A DNA stretch of 37,767 nucleotides from UBA7312 sp002715345 (GCA_964009845.1 CAXGIQ010000004.1:1-37767), one strand, 5' to 3'. Shown: positions 16,963 to 26,002, counted from the stretch's first letter. The notes: generated from the letters alone by a model not told the origin. Made by a program: numbers and translations.

Positions 16963-16985
16963 GGCGAATTTACTTAATTTTGCCC
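16963..16985. promoter_or_regulatory. Imperfect palindrome over divergent promoters (DPP-IV / glcD)
   Basis: A 23-base imperfect palindrome has arms beginning GGGC(G/A)AATT and centred at 16974. Each half contains a near-consensus -7 element: TAAATTCG on the minus strand (16973-16966) and TTAATTTG on the plus strand (16975-16982), each 7 of 8 against TAnnTTTG. A TTG at 16955-16957 could be the plus-strand -33 element (17-base spacing). It may be a shared operator or simply overlapping symmetric promoters. Confidence 0.4.
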
Positions 16986-16997
16986 AAAAGCAGATTG

Positions 16998-18398
16998 ATG
17001 ACATTTAAGAAAATAGACAGCACAGATGTAGCGCATTTTGGTAGTATTGTTGGAGTTGAATATGTACTCACTGATTCTGAGAATTTAGATGCTTACTCGC
17101 ATGACGAAACCGAAGATTTGAGGTATTTTCCAGAGGTGGTTCTAAAACCCAATACTACGGATCAGGTGGCTGCTATTATGTTGTATTGTAACCGACAGCT
17201 AATAAGTGTTACACCTTGTGGCGCGCGTACTGGCTTAAGTGGGGGTTCCTTACCAGTATGTGGTGGGGTGGCTTTAAGTACCGAGCGCTTTAACAGCATT
17301 ATAGAAATTGACGAGCGCAATCTGCAGGCCACTGTCGAACCAGGTGTAATTAATCAAATATTTCAGGAAGCGGTGCAGGCCAAAGGGCTGTACTACCCGC
17401 CAGACCCTGCCAGCAAAGGAAGTTGTTTTCTGGGAGGCAACTTAGCCGAAAACTCGGGAGGACCCAAAGCGCTCAAGTATGGCGTAACAAAAGATTATGT
17501 GCTTAACCTAGAGGTAGTATTGCCTAGCGGAGATATTATTTGGACCGGTGCTAATGTGCTGAAGAACTCAACAGGTTACAACCTTACTCAACTAATGGTA
17601 GGGAGCGAAGGAACATTGGGTATTATCACTAAAATAGTTTTTCGCCTCATTCCATATCCTACGCAGGATATTAGTATGTTGGTTCCTTTCCGATCATCCG
17701 AAAAAGCCTGTGAGGCAGTATCTGCAGTGTTCAGGGCAGGTATTACTCCATCCGCTTTAGAGTTTATGGAGCGCGATGCTATAGATTGGACCATGAAGTT
17801 TGCTGATATTTCGGTGCCTATAGAAGATGATATACAAGCCCATTTATTACTGGAGGTAGATGGTAATGATATGGATGTGCTTTTTAAAGATTGTGAGCGC
17901 ATTGCAACAGTGATGGAGGAGTACGGCTGTAGTGAAATATTGTTTGCAGACTCGGCCAGCCAAAAAGACCAACTGTGGCGCTTGCGCAGAGCTGTAGGAG
18001 AGGCTGTAAAAAGCAATAGCATCTATAAAGAAGAAGATACAGTGGTGCCCCGAGCAGAGCTCCCGAAACTTTTAAGGGGTGTAAAGAAAATTGGCGAAAA
18101 GCACGGCTTTAGCTCCGTATGTTATGGACATGCCGGAGATGGTAATCTACACATCAATATAGTAAAGGGAAGCATGAGTGATGAAGCATGGAAAAACGAC
18201 CTAACTAAAGGTATTCGCGAATTGTTTGAGCTGACTGTTAGCTTAGGTGGAACCTTAAGCGGAGAGCATGGCATTGGCTTGGTACAAAAGGAATACATGG
18301 ATATTGCCTTTAGCAACACCAATTTAGAGCTTCAAAAAGGAATTAAAAACCTTTTTGATCCCAACGGAATACTAAATCCCAAGAAAGTTTTTCTCTAA
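16998..18398 (+). CDS. FAD-linked oxidase, glycolate oxidase subunit GlcD-like
   Basis: This is a flavoprotein of the FAD_binding_4 / FAD-oxidase_C family that includes GlcD and D-lactate dehydrogenases, which oxidise 2-hydroxy acids. From the ATG at 16998 it has 466 residues. The PCMH-type FAD-binding segment is in the N-terminal half (TPCGARTGLSGGS, then PPDPASKGSCFLGGNLAENSGG), and the C-terminal half carries the conserved HAGDGNLH and SGEHGIG motifs. A TTG six codons earlier is in frame, but a candidate -7 element overlaps it, so I prefer the ATG. The substrate (glycolate, D-lactate or another 2-hydroxy acid) cannot be told from sequence. No GlcE/GlcF partner is adjacent. Its stop overlaps the stop of the convergent prenyltransferase by 3 bases. 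Confidence 0.9.
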   Translation: MTFKKIDSTDVAHFGSIVGVEYVLTDSENLDAYSHDETEDLRYFPEVVLKPNTTDQVAAIMLYCNRQLISVTPCGARTGLSGGSLPVCGGVALSTERFNSIIEIDERNLQATVEPGVINQIFQEAVQAKGLYYPPDPASKGSCFLGGNLAENSGGPKALKYGVTKDYVLNLEVVLPSGDIIWTGANVLKNSTGYNLTQLMVGSEGTLGIITKIVFRLIPYPTQDISMLVPFRSSEKACEAVSAVFRAGITPSALEFMERDAIDWTMKFADISVPIEDDIQAHLLLEVDGNDMDVLFKDCERIATVMEEYGCSEILFADSASQKDQLWRLRRAVGEAVKSNSIYKEEDTVVPRAELPKLLRGVKKIGEKHGFSSVCYGHAGDGNLHINIVKGSMSDEAWKNDLTKGIRELFELTVSLGGTLSGEHGIGLVQKEYMDIAFSNTNLELQKGIKNLFDPNGILNPKKVFL

Positions 18399-19255
18399 AG
18401 GGATAGTTCTAGAATCACAAAAATAGAAAACACAACAGAAGCTACTCCGTTAGTTGTAAAAAATGCTAAATTAACTTTACTTAAGTCATTGTGTTTGACT
18501 ATGCTGTGTTGATAGATTAATAGTGCAGAAAAAATGGAGAATCCAATCCAATAAAAGCTTTCAAAATTTTGATTAATAGCAGGGTAGAGTAAGGCAAAAA
18601 ATGTAACAAAATGAAAAACTTTGGCTAATTGTAACGCTTGTTTTTTACCTGTCCATACAGGAATAGAATGAAGGTTTTGATTTTTGTCAAAGGCTTTGTC
18701 TTGTAGGGAATATATAATGTCAAATCCGCCAACCCAAAATAAGACAGCAATAGAAAAAAGAATTGGTGTAATTGCGAATTCAGCTGTAACAGCCAAAAAA
18801 GCTCCTAGTGGAGCTAAACTTAATCCTAATCCTAAAATTAAGTGACATAATGCGGTAAATCGCTTGGTGTAGCTGTACCCTAAAATAATTATTAAAGCTA
18901 TTGGAGAAAGTAAAAAACATAATGGATTAATAAACCATGTGCATGAAATAAATAAAAAGCAATTTATAATGACAAAAACCAAAGCAGACTGAGCCTTTAT
19001 TGTTCCGTTTGGAATTTCTCTAACTTTTGCAGTTCTTGGATTTGAGCCATCAATATCTCTATCGACATATCGATTGAATGCCATAGCAGCAGATCGAGCA
19101 AAAATCATGCATAATATAATCAACAATAATAAAAACCAATCAAAACTAGATTCAGTAGTAGCTATTCCTAAAAAAAATCCTATCATAGCAAACGGCATAG
19201 CGAAAATGGTATGACTAAACTTAATAAGGGATAAATAGCTTTTAAACTGACTCAT
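18395..19255 (-). CDS. UbiA family prenyltransferase (4-hydroxybenzoate polyprenyltransferase-like)
   Basis: This integral membrane aromatic prenyltransferase attaches a polyprenyl chain to a quinone precursor. The first Asp-rich motif is NRYVDRDID and the second is QDKAFDKN. About eight to nine hydrophobic helices are visible. Sequence features (SLIKFSHTIFAMPFA, NPRTAKVREIPNG) resemble the group annotated as UbiA-like or MqnP, so it probably serves menaquinone synthesis, since Bacteroidota lack ubiquinone. I chose the ATG at 19255 (286 residues): homologues begin near MSxxKSYLSL, and this start lies 1 base after the upstream stop. A start 7 codons earlier (19276) would overlap the upstream gene by 20 bases. 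It ends a four-gene run from 22677. Confidence 0.88.
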   Translation of the reverse strand: MSQFKSYLSLIKFSHTIFAMPFAMIGFFLGIATTESSFDWFLLLLIILCMIFARSAAMAFNRYVDRDIDGSNPRTAKVREIPNGTIKAQSALVFVIINCFLFISCTWFINPLCFLLSPIALIIILGYSYTKRFTALCHLILGLGLSLAPLGAFLAVTAEFAITPILFSIAVLFWVGGFDIIYSLQDKAFDKNQNLHSIPVWTGKKQALQLAKVFHFVTFFALLYPAINQNFESFYWIGFSIFSALLIYQHSIVKHNDLSKVNLAFFTTNGVASVVFSIFVILELSL

Positions 19256-19256
19256 T

Positions 19257-19460
19257 TTATTTCTTAAAAAAAGCATCTAAAATACTAGTCATTCCTTTAT
19301 AACCAAAATAGAAAATACCTACAATACATATACCTCCGACTATTAAAAAGAGGTTGTTTTCTGATGTAAATCCCTTAGAAAGGGAAAGGGCTGCTGTAAA
19401 AATAAATAGCAGAGCCATTGAAATATACATGATTCCGTTAGCTAATTTTATTTTATCCAT
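19257..19460 (-). CDS. Small two-helix membrane protein (DUF6095-like)
   Basis: This 67-residue protein has two hydrophobic segments (about residues 11-28 and 37-55) and a short C-terminal tail (GMTSILDAFFKK). Its size, layout and position next to murQ resemble the small Flavobacteria family DUF6095; I make that match from memory of the pattern and it is tentative. The role is unknown. Its start overlaps the end of murQ by 8 bases and its stop is 1 base before the prenyltransferase start, so it is embedded in a translationally coupled operon and is very likely a real gene. Confidence 0.78.
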   Translation of the reverse strand: MDKIKLANGIMYISMALLFIFTAALSLSKGFTSENNLFLIVGGICIVGIFYFGYKGMTSILDAFFKK

Positions 19461-20259
19461 TGTATTTGTTTATTGCAGCTCTGACGCTACCATTATCCTC
19501 TAAAATTTGCTGGGCATTATTATAATCTAAACCGGTTTTTTCCATAACCATTTTAATTCCCCTGTCGACCAGTTTGTTGTTGTTTAGTTGCATATCTACC
19601 ATTCGATTTCCCTGTACCCTTCCTAGTTTAATCATTATAGAAGTAGAAATCATATTCAAAATAAGTTTTTGAGCTGTTCCGGCTTTCATTCGTGTGCTTC
19701 CTGTAACAAATTCAGGGCCAACTACGCATTCGATAGGTAATTGAGCAGTATTGGCTAAAGGAGTTCCTAAATTGCAAGTGATGCAAGCAGTTAAAATATT
19801 TTGCTTATTGCATTTTTCTAGTGCGCCAATTACATAAGGAGTAGTTCCTGAAGCAGCGATTCCGATAACCGTATCGGTTTCATTGATAAGCAATTCTTGT
19901 AAATCTTGCCATCCTCCGTTTGGATCATCTTCTGCAAATTCTACAGCTTTTCTAATAGCACTATCTCCTCCTGCAATGAGACCAACAACTAAGCCATGTT
20001 CTACTCCGTAGGTGGGAGGGCATTCCGAAGCATCAACAATCCCTAAACGACCGCTTGTTCCAGCACCTAGGTAAAATAATCGACCTCCACTTTGCATACG
20101 CGGAAAAATAGTGTCAATTACTTTTTCTATTTGTGGTAAAACTTGCTGAATACTATGTGCTACACTTTGATCTTCTCGATTGATATTTTCGAGTAATTCC
20201 GAAGTATTCATCTTTTCTAGATGATCGTAATTGGAAATTGATTCAGTGGTTTTTTTCAT
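19453..20259 (-). CDS. murQ: N-acetylmuramic acid 6-phosphate etherase
   Basis: This 268-residue SIS-domain enzyme cleaves the lactyl ether of MurNAc-6-phosphate to give GlcNAc-6-phosphate and D-lactate in cytoplasmic cell-wall recycling. Diagnostic stretches are the N-terminal TESISNYDHLEKM, the sugar-phosphate loop GAGTSGRLGIVDASECPPTYG, the AEDD motif with the catalytic Glu region, and GSTRMKAGTAQK. It is slightly shorter than the E. coli enzyme (298), as is usual for this lineage. Its ATG directly abuts the stop of the upstream E1 gene with no gap, and its 3' end overlaps the small membrane protein gene by 8 bases, so it sits in the middle of an operon whose other members are not obviously related to wall recycling. 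Confidence 0.95.
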   Translation of the reverse strand: MKKTTESISNYDHLEKMNTSELLENINREDQSVAHSIQQVLPQIEKVIDTIFPRMQSGGRLFYLGAGTSGRLGIVDASECPPTYGVEHGLVVGLIAGGDSAIRKAVEFAEDDPNGGWQDLQELLINETDTVIGIAASGTTPYVIGALEKCNKQNILTACITCNLGTPLANTAQLPIECVVGPEFVTGSTRMKAGTAQKLILNMISTSIMIKLGRVQGNRMVDMQLNNNKLVDRGIKMVMEKTGLDYNNAQQILEDNGSVRAAINKYNG

Positions 20260-22677
20260 TTATACTGCAGGGTATTTACTAGGATTTGTTTCATGCATCA
20301 TAGCATATACTTTATCAAACACATCATCAGCATTTGGTTTTGAAAAATAATCTCCGTCTTCTCCATAAGCAGGGCGGTGTGCTTTCGCTGTAAGCGTTTG
20401 TGGTTCGCTATCCAAATAGAAGAATCCTTTTTGTTCTTCCATCACTTTTTGAAGCATAAATGCTGTTGCACCACCAGGTACATCTTCATCTACAAACAAT
20501 ACACGGTTTGTTTGCTTTAAGCTTTCTACAATAAGGTGCTTGGTGTCAAATGGTAGTAAAGATTGCACATCAATAACTTCTGCATGAATATCTACTTTAG
20601 CCAACTCTTCGGCAGCTTTATTAACGATGCGCCAAGTAGAGCCATATGTAACTAGAGTGATATCTTTTCCTTCCCTAGTTATTTCAGGAATTCCTAAAGG
20701 GGTTTTGAACTCCCCTAAATTGTTTGGCATTTTCTCTTTTAGTCGATATCCATTCAAGCATTCGATAACAATTGCTGGTTCATCCGAAGCCATTAGAGTG
20801 TTGTAAAAGCCTGCGGCTTTTGTCATGTTTCTTGGAACCAAAACATGCATACCTCGTAATCCGTTTAAAATCATTCCCATTGGAGATCCAGAGTGCCAAA
20901 TTCCTTCTAATCTATGTCCTCTAGTTCGAATAATTAAAGGTGCTTTTTGTCTTCCTTTTGTTCTGTAATGTAAGGTTGCTAAATCATCCGATATACCTTG
21001 GAAGCAGTAAAGTAGGTAGTCTAGGTATTGTACTTCAGCGATAGGTCGAAGACCACGCATTGCCATTCCGATTCCTTGTCCTAAAATGGTAGCTTCACGA
21101 ATTCCAGTGTCTGAAACGCGTAGCTCTCCATACTTTTCTTGCATGCCTTCTAAGCCTTGGTTTACACCACCGATTTGACCACTGTCCTCTCCAAACACCA
21201 ATGATTCTGGATTATTGCTTAGAATATAGTCGAAATTGTCTTTTAAAATCACACGCGCATCAACCTCTTCCGCATCAGTATCATATGTTGGAGCTATTTC
21301 TTTCACCTTGGTGGCAGCCCATGCTGATTCGCTATATAAGTGAGAACTGTAACGATCTTGGTTTTCTTGATTCCATTTATCAAGCATTTGCTTAATCTGT
21401 GCTTTTGCAGGGCAATCTTCGCCACGCACTAATCGTAAAGCTGTTTTGATGGAAGTAAATATATTTTTTCGGTGTGGATTGAGCTTGGCATCTAAATCCA
21501 ATTGTTCTTTAATTGGTTTTATGAAAACACCGTTACTTGCTTGGGTAATTAAATCACCTAGTAGTGTAGTGGCTGTTTGCAACTCAGTAGCAATAGGAGA
21601 TTGGTACGCTTTCCAAGCAGCATTTTTCTCAGTCGAGACTTTTTTCTTGGCTACTTTTCGCATTTCATCGAGCTCTTCTTGAGTAGAAAAATTATTGCTA
21701 ATAATCCACTCGCCAAACATTTTCACACAGTCAAAATCATCTTCCCATTGTAAACGCTCTTTACTTTTGTAGCGTTCATGCGATCCTGAAGTAGAGTGTC
21801 CTTGAGGTTGTGTCATTTCCACAACATGCACCATGACAGGAACATGTTCTTCTCTAGCTATCTTCTCCGCCTTTTCGTAAGCGTTGATTAGCGCAGGATA
21901 ATCCCATCCCTTTACTTTGATGATTTCGTACCCTTTATTTTTCTTATCTCTTTGGAATCCTTTTAAGATTTCAGAGATATTTTCTTTGGTGGTTTGGTGT
22001 CGACTATGCACCGAAATCCCGTACTCATCATCCCATACCGAAATAATCATAGGAATTTGTAAAACTCCTGCTGCGTTAATGGCTTCAAAAAAGTGTCCTT
22101 CCGATGTTGAGGCGTTACCAATTGTTCCCCACGCAATCTCATTTCCTTGATTAGAAAACTGTGTCCAATCTGATAAGTCTTTGTTTTGTCGATATACTTT
22201 TGATGCTTGCGCTAACCCAACTAATCGAGGCATTTGTCCTCCTGTACAAGAAATGTCAGAAGCAGAGTTGTTTTGCTCGGTTAAATTTTTCCAACTACCA
22301 TCTTCGTTAAGTGATTGTGTTGAAAAGTGAGCAACCATTTGTCGGCCTCCAGACTGAGGTTCTGCAGCAATATCAGCATGACCGTATAGTGCAGCGAAAA
22401 ATTGTTGAATACTCATTTCTCCTTTCGCCATCATAAAAGTTTGATCACGATAGTATCCAGAGCGAAAATCACCTTTTTTGAAGCAACGAGCCATGGCGAT
22501 TTGTGCCAACTCTTTTCCATCTCCAAAAATTCCGAAACTTCCTTTACCGCTTAAAACTTCTCGTCTTCCCATTAAGCTAGTTTCACGGCTTTCGCAGGCA
22601 ATTCGGTAGTCGTTTAATACAGCAGATTGAAAATCTTCGAAAGTCATACCCTTTGTTTCTTGTGTTTTTACACTCAT
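20260..22677 (-). CDS. 2-oxoacid dehydrogenase E1, fused alpha and beta subunits
   Basis: This 805-residue thiamine-diphosphate enzyme fuses E1-alpha (about residues 1-400) and E1-beta (about 460-800), as in many Bacteroidota. It would decarboxylate a 2-oxo acid (branched-chain or pyruvate-type) and pass the acyl group to an E2 lipoyl protein, which is not in this window. The alpha part shows QSGGRQMVAHFS and the cofactor region IGNASTSEGHFFEA ... WDDEYGISVHSRHQTT. The beta part shows VFGEDSGQIGGVNQGL, QYLDYLLYCFQ, and the C-terminal transketolase-like domain (VLFVDEDVPGGATAFM). The cofactor motif reads GNA where the classical family has GDG. It heads a packed operon with murQ (0-base gap). 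Substrate is undetermined. Confidence 0.9.
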   Translation of the reverse strand: MSVKTQETKGMTFEDFQSAVLNDYRIACESRETSLMGRREVLSGKGSFGIFGDGKELAQIAMARCFKKGDFRSGYYRDQTFMMAKGEMSIQQFFAALYGHADIAAEPQSGGRQMVAHFSTQSLNEDGSWKNLTEQNNSASDISCTGGQMPRLVGLAQASKVYRQNKDLSDWTQFSNQGNEIAWGTIGNASTSEGHFFEAINAAGVLQIPMIISVWDDEYGISVHSRHQTTKENISEILKGFQRDKKNKGYEIIKVKGWDYPALINAYEKAEKIAREEHVPVMVHVVEMTQPQGHSTSGSHERYKSKERLQWEDDFDCVKMFGEWIISNNFSTQEELDEMRKVAKKKVSTEKNAAWKAYQSPIATELQTATTLLGDLITQASNGVFIKPIKEQLDLDAKLNPHRKNIFTSIKTALRLVRGEDCPAKAQIKQMLDKWNQENQDRYSSHLYSESAWAATKVKEIAPTYDTDAEEVDARVILKDNFDYILSNNPESLVFGEDSGQIGGVNQGLEGMQEKYGELRVSDTGIREATILGQGIGMAMRGLRPIAEVQYLDYLLYCFQGISDDLATLHYRTKGRQKAPLIIRTRGHRLEGIWHSGSPMGMILNGLRGMHVLVPRNMTKAAGFYNTLMASDEPAIVIECLNGYRLKEKMPNNLGEFKTPLGIPEITREGKDITLVTYGSTWRIVNKAAEELAKVDIHAEVIDVQSLLPFDTKHLIVESLKQTNRVLFVDEDVPGGATAFMLQKVMEEQKGFFYLDSEPQTLTAKAHRPAYGEDGDYFSKPNADDVFDKVYAMMHETNPSKYPAV

Positions 22678-22773
22678 ACAAGCTAGGTTTTACAAAGCGC
22701 GAAATTAAGAAAAAAGGAGGTCTTTTGGAAATGAAGATTTACAATAGGTTTGTGAATGAAATGAAAGCTTAAA

Positions 22774-25700
22774 CTATTGAATGATAATCATCTCATGTTC
22801 TACTCCAATATTTGATAAAAGTTGTATGAAGTAGCTTCCTTTTGCAATATTCTTTAAATCAATAGATGTTTTGTTTGTGTTCTCTTTGATATAAAACTCT
22901 TTTATTAGTTTACCTGTAATATCTATAATTCTAACCTTTTTTAAGAATATATTTAGAGAGGGTGAGTTGATATTTAGTATACCTTTAGAAGGATTGGGGA
23001 AAATATTGAATGTAATTCTTTTAAGTTCTTCTACTGCGTTAGTATTATGATAAAAATTTATATCGAAATAGCTTGTATCTACACAGTTAAAGTAATCACT
23101 TGCTATTACCCAATATTCTCCATTTTCTGTTGGAGTTATTGATTGTGAGTTTTCCCCTGTGTTCCATAAGTAGGTGTAAGGAGGGATTCCACCAAAAGGA
23201 GATGCTTGTATGCTTTCTCCGTCTATAGAGTTAACAAACATTTGTGTGATTCCAATATTGTTGGGCATCAATGTTAATTCTAAATAATCTGTGCTGTCAC
23301 AACCCATTTCATTTTGAAAAACAAAAGAATATATTCCATTTTCGGTTAAAGAATCTCCATTCCATAAATAATAATCACATGTTGTAACGCTAGTAAATGA
23401 TTCGCTTGGATTAGTAACATTGATGTAGTCAGCGATATAAATGGAATCATTTCCTGAAATATTTGATACATTTAATGCAACATTGTAAACTCCAGTGTCA
23501 TTGTAACAAATAGTTGGGTTTAACTCATATGAGGTTGAAGGATTTCCTCCAGGGAAATGCCACATCCATTCAGAAATGTAGTTGAGAGATGTGTTATTAA
23601 ACTGTACGCAACTATTTTTACATATGGTAGTGTTTTCTGAAATAAAAGAAGCAGTAGGAGATAAAACATCTAGGCTAGTTTTCCATAACCCTCTTCCATA
23701 TGTAGCTGCATATAAAGTGTTACTATTATATTGTATTTCTAACTCGCGAACTATTACATTTGGTAGGCCTTGATTAAATTGAATCCACTCATTCATTTGT
23801 TTATTTTTGTAGTAGATTCCAATATCAGTTGCAAGAAATAATTCATCTTCATTAGAGTCATTTTTATGCACAATACAGTTAGCAGGAAGGTTAGGTAGGT
23901 TGTATGATATGTTTTCCCAACTATCGCCACCATCTTCTGTATAGTATACTTTTTCGTTTGAAGTAAAGCCTGAGAATGAAATCCAAATTTTTTCAGGATT
24001 ACTTGGGTGAATTGTAATGTAAGAAATAACTTTATTTGGAAGACTTGATGAAATAATCTCCCAGTCCTGTCCTCCATTAGAAGTTTTGAATAAGGTGCTA
24101 TTTTTTGAAGTAAGAATGATATCATTATTACTAGCAGAAACAGCTAACTCATCTAAGTCTTCACCATTTGTTAAATTATCTGAGATCGCAATCCAGCTAT
24201 TTCCTCCATCTATTGTTTTCCATACATCTTGGTACCCTACATATAAAATATTATTATTACTTTGATCTATAACATAAGGTGTTTCCCAAGCTCCTTGTTG
24301 TCCATTTGGAGTGATATTATAAAATTCGTTTCCTCCATCCGTGGATTTGTAGATGTCTCCATAATAATATTCTGCATACATAATATTATCGTCTGAATAA
24401 TCAATTATACACTCCATTCCGTCACCACCTAAAATAGCATCCCATTCATTGTCATTATTCATTAAAAGAGTACCATTATCTTGTGAACCTGTTATTACTA
24501 GTTCAGGATTGTTTTGTGATACCCCTAAACTGTAAAACTGTGTTATTTGCAGTCCGTCACTTAAGTCAGTCCAATCACCATTCATTAATTTGTAAATACC
24601 TCCATCATTACCAGAATACAGAGTTCCATTAGAATGAAACTTTAATACATGTTCGTCTGCGTGTTTGTATGGAACACCATTGCTTCCATACCAATGTGAA
24701 ATTATACTCCATGAAAGCCCTCCGTCGGTTGATCTCCAAGTATTTATCCCACCAACGTAAACTTCATTTTCGTTGGAAGGTGAAATAGCAAGAGCTAAAT
24801 CATACCAGCCCTGACCATCATTTCCATTCCCATTTGTTGACCAGGTTAGTAAATTTGGTGTGTCAGATTGTAGATTCCAATTTTCTCCTTCGTCATTTGA
24901 TTTATATAAACCTAGGTATCCCCCATCAGTGTTAGAAATTAGAGCATAAACAACGGAAGGATTGTTAGGTGTTACTCCAATTGTAACTCTGTATCCACCT
25001 GAACTTGGTAGTCCTTGATTGGGTAGTATAATATTCCAACTTTGTCCATTATCCGTTGATTTGTAAATTTTACCGGTGCTACTTGTCCCTCCGTAAAGTA
25101 TGTCTGGATTTGTTGGGTGTTGTTCAATACTAATAAGTTTTACTCCATTTAGAGTTGTTTCCCATGAAACTCCTCCATCAACACTTCTGTATACCTCTCC
25201 ACTTCCTGCTTTCTTTACAGAAGCATTGATAATATTTGAATTATCTGGATTTACTTTAATTTGATAGCCTACATAGCCATAGCTGTAATTAAAGCTAAGT
25301 CCAGTTGTGTTCCATGAAACTCCTCCATCATAAGACTTTAATATACCGTAAGCATAAGTGTCTCCACCATCTCTATCACCACTAGCTAAATACATGATAT
25401 TTGGATTGTTTGGATCAATTTCAATGTCTCCAATTCCAATACTTGGAAGTTGGTCTGTATTACTATTCCAAGTTTCACCGCCATCTGTGGTTTTCCATAG
25501 TCCTCCAGCAGGAGTTCCAACCCAAATAGTATTTGGGTTGTTAGGATGAAAAGCGATGTCGTTAATTCTTCCAACGCCTCTTTTGGTTCCCCAATTAGTT
25601 AATGGTACATTGGTAGGTCCCACAGCTTCCCATGATGCAATGTCTTGTAAGGATGATCTGTGTTGAATCTTCTCTGCTTCATACACTGACATGAGAGTGT

Positions 25701-25932
25701 TGTGAAATTTTCCATCTGGATATACTCGAGGCTGCATAAAAGACTCCCAGCGTTTAAATTGTTTCCAACCTTTACCTTTTTCAATAGTTCGGTTTTCCCA
25801 ATATTGGTTAAAAGATTCTTGTGTTTGATAAAAATTAATATCTGAATTATACATTCCTTCAACCCAAAGATGCTGAGCAGAAGTGTAACTGAAAAAAAAT
25901 AGAGGTAATATTAATTTGTATAATATTTTCAT
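22774..25932 (-). CDS. Secreted BNR/VPS10-like repeat protein with PKD and T9SS sorting domains
   Basis: This 1052-residue exported protein has a signal peptide (cleavage near TSAQ, residue 19). Residues about 90-760 contain many BNR/sialidase-type beta-propeller repeats (recurring S/TxDGGxxW, for example TTDGGETW, SYDGGVSW, SVDGGVSW, STDNGQSW, SNDEGENW), as in VPS10/YCF48-like proteins. A PKD-like domain follows (about 765-845, with FNNTSLNYISEWMWHFPGG). Next come a CDSTDYLELTL-type repeat common in marine Bacteroidota, a second Ig-like segment, and a T9SS type A sorting domain (FNIFPNPSKG, VRIIDITGKLI). It is probably a surface or released glycan- or protein-binding protein. No catalytic residues can be assigned. 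No clear terminator follows; the 96 bases to the E1 gene hold only a candidate -7 (TAATTTCG, 22707-22700, minus) for E1. Confidence 0.88.
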   Translation of the reverse strand: MKILYKLILPLFFFSYTSAQHLWVEGMYNSDINFYQTQESFNQYWENRTIEKGKGWKQFKRWESFMQPRVYPDGKFHNTLMSVYEAEKIQHRSSLQDIASWEAVGPTNVPLTNWGTKRGVGRINDIAFHPNNPNTIWVGTPAGGLWKTTDGGETWNSNTDQLPSIGIGDIEIDPNNPNIMYLASGDRDGGDTYAYGILKSYDGGVSWNTTGLSFNYSYGYVGYQIKVNPDNSNIINASVKKAGSGEVYRSVDGGVSWETTLNGVKLISIEQHPTNPDILYGGTSSTGKIYKSTDNGQSWNIILPNQGLPSSGGYRVTIGVTPNNPSVVYALISNTDGGYLGLYKSNDEGENWNLQSDTPNLLTWSTNGNGNDGQGWYDLALAISPSNENEVYVGGINTWRSTDGGLSWSIISHWYGSNGVPYKHADEHVLKFHSNGTLYSGNDGGIYKLMNGDWTDLSDGLQITQFYSLGVSQNNPELVITGSQDNGTLLMNNDNEWDAILGGDGMECIIDYSDDNIMYAEYYYGDIYKSTDGGNEFYNITPNGQQGAWETPYVIDQSNNNILYVGYQDVWKTIDGGNSWIAISDNLTNGEDLDELAVSASNNDIILTSKNSTLFKTSNGGQDWEIISSSLPNKVISYITIHPSNPEKIWISFSGFTSNEKVYYTEDGGDSWENISYNLPNLPANCIVHKNDSNEDELFLATDIGIYYKNKQMNEWIQFNQGLPNVIVRELEIQYNSNTLYAATYGRGLWKTSLDVLSPTASFISENTTICKNSCVQFNNTSLNYISEWMWHFPGGNPSTSYELNPTICYNDTGVYNVALNVSNISGNDSIYIADYINVTNPSESFTSVTTCDYYLWNGDSLTENGIYSFVFQNEMGCDSTDYLELTLMPNNIGITQMFVNSIDGESIQASPFGGIPPYTYLWNTGENSQSITPTENGEYWVIASDYFNCVDTSYFDINFYHNTNAVEELKRITFNIFPNPSKGILNINSPSLNIFLKKVRIIDITGKLIKEFYIKENTNKTSIDLKNIAKGSYFIQLLSNIGVEHEMIIIQ

Positions 25933-25951
25933 TTGATTGAATTAAGAAATA

Positions 25952-25988
25952 CAAATATCGACTTTTAATATTAAGTAAATATTAAGTA
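25952..25988 (-). promoter_or_regulatory. Candidate promoter with tandem 11-bp direct repeat upstream of the BNR protein
   Basis: On the minus strand a near-consensus -7 (GATATTTG, 25959-25952, 7 of 8) lies about 20 bases before the ATG at 25932. Directly upstream, 25967-25988 consists of two exact tandem copies of an 11-base unit (TACTTAATATT on the minus strand). This places two TTAATA boxes 5 bases apart, a spacing typical of PhoB/PhoP-type response regulator sites. Confidence 0.4.
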
Positions 25989-26002
25989 ATAAATACATCC
26001 TT

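Noticed and set aside
16980..16997. TTG start six codons upstream for the GlcD-like gene
   Set aside because: It overlaps the candidate -7 element and the ATG at 16998 gives a normal N-terminus.
23793..24125. Open frame on the minus strand inside the BNR repeat gene
   Set aside because: It lies in another frame of the well-supported 1052-residue protein and has no recognisable features.
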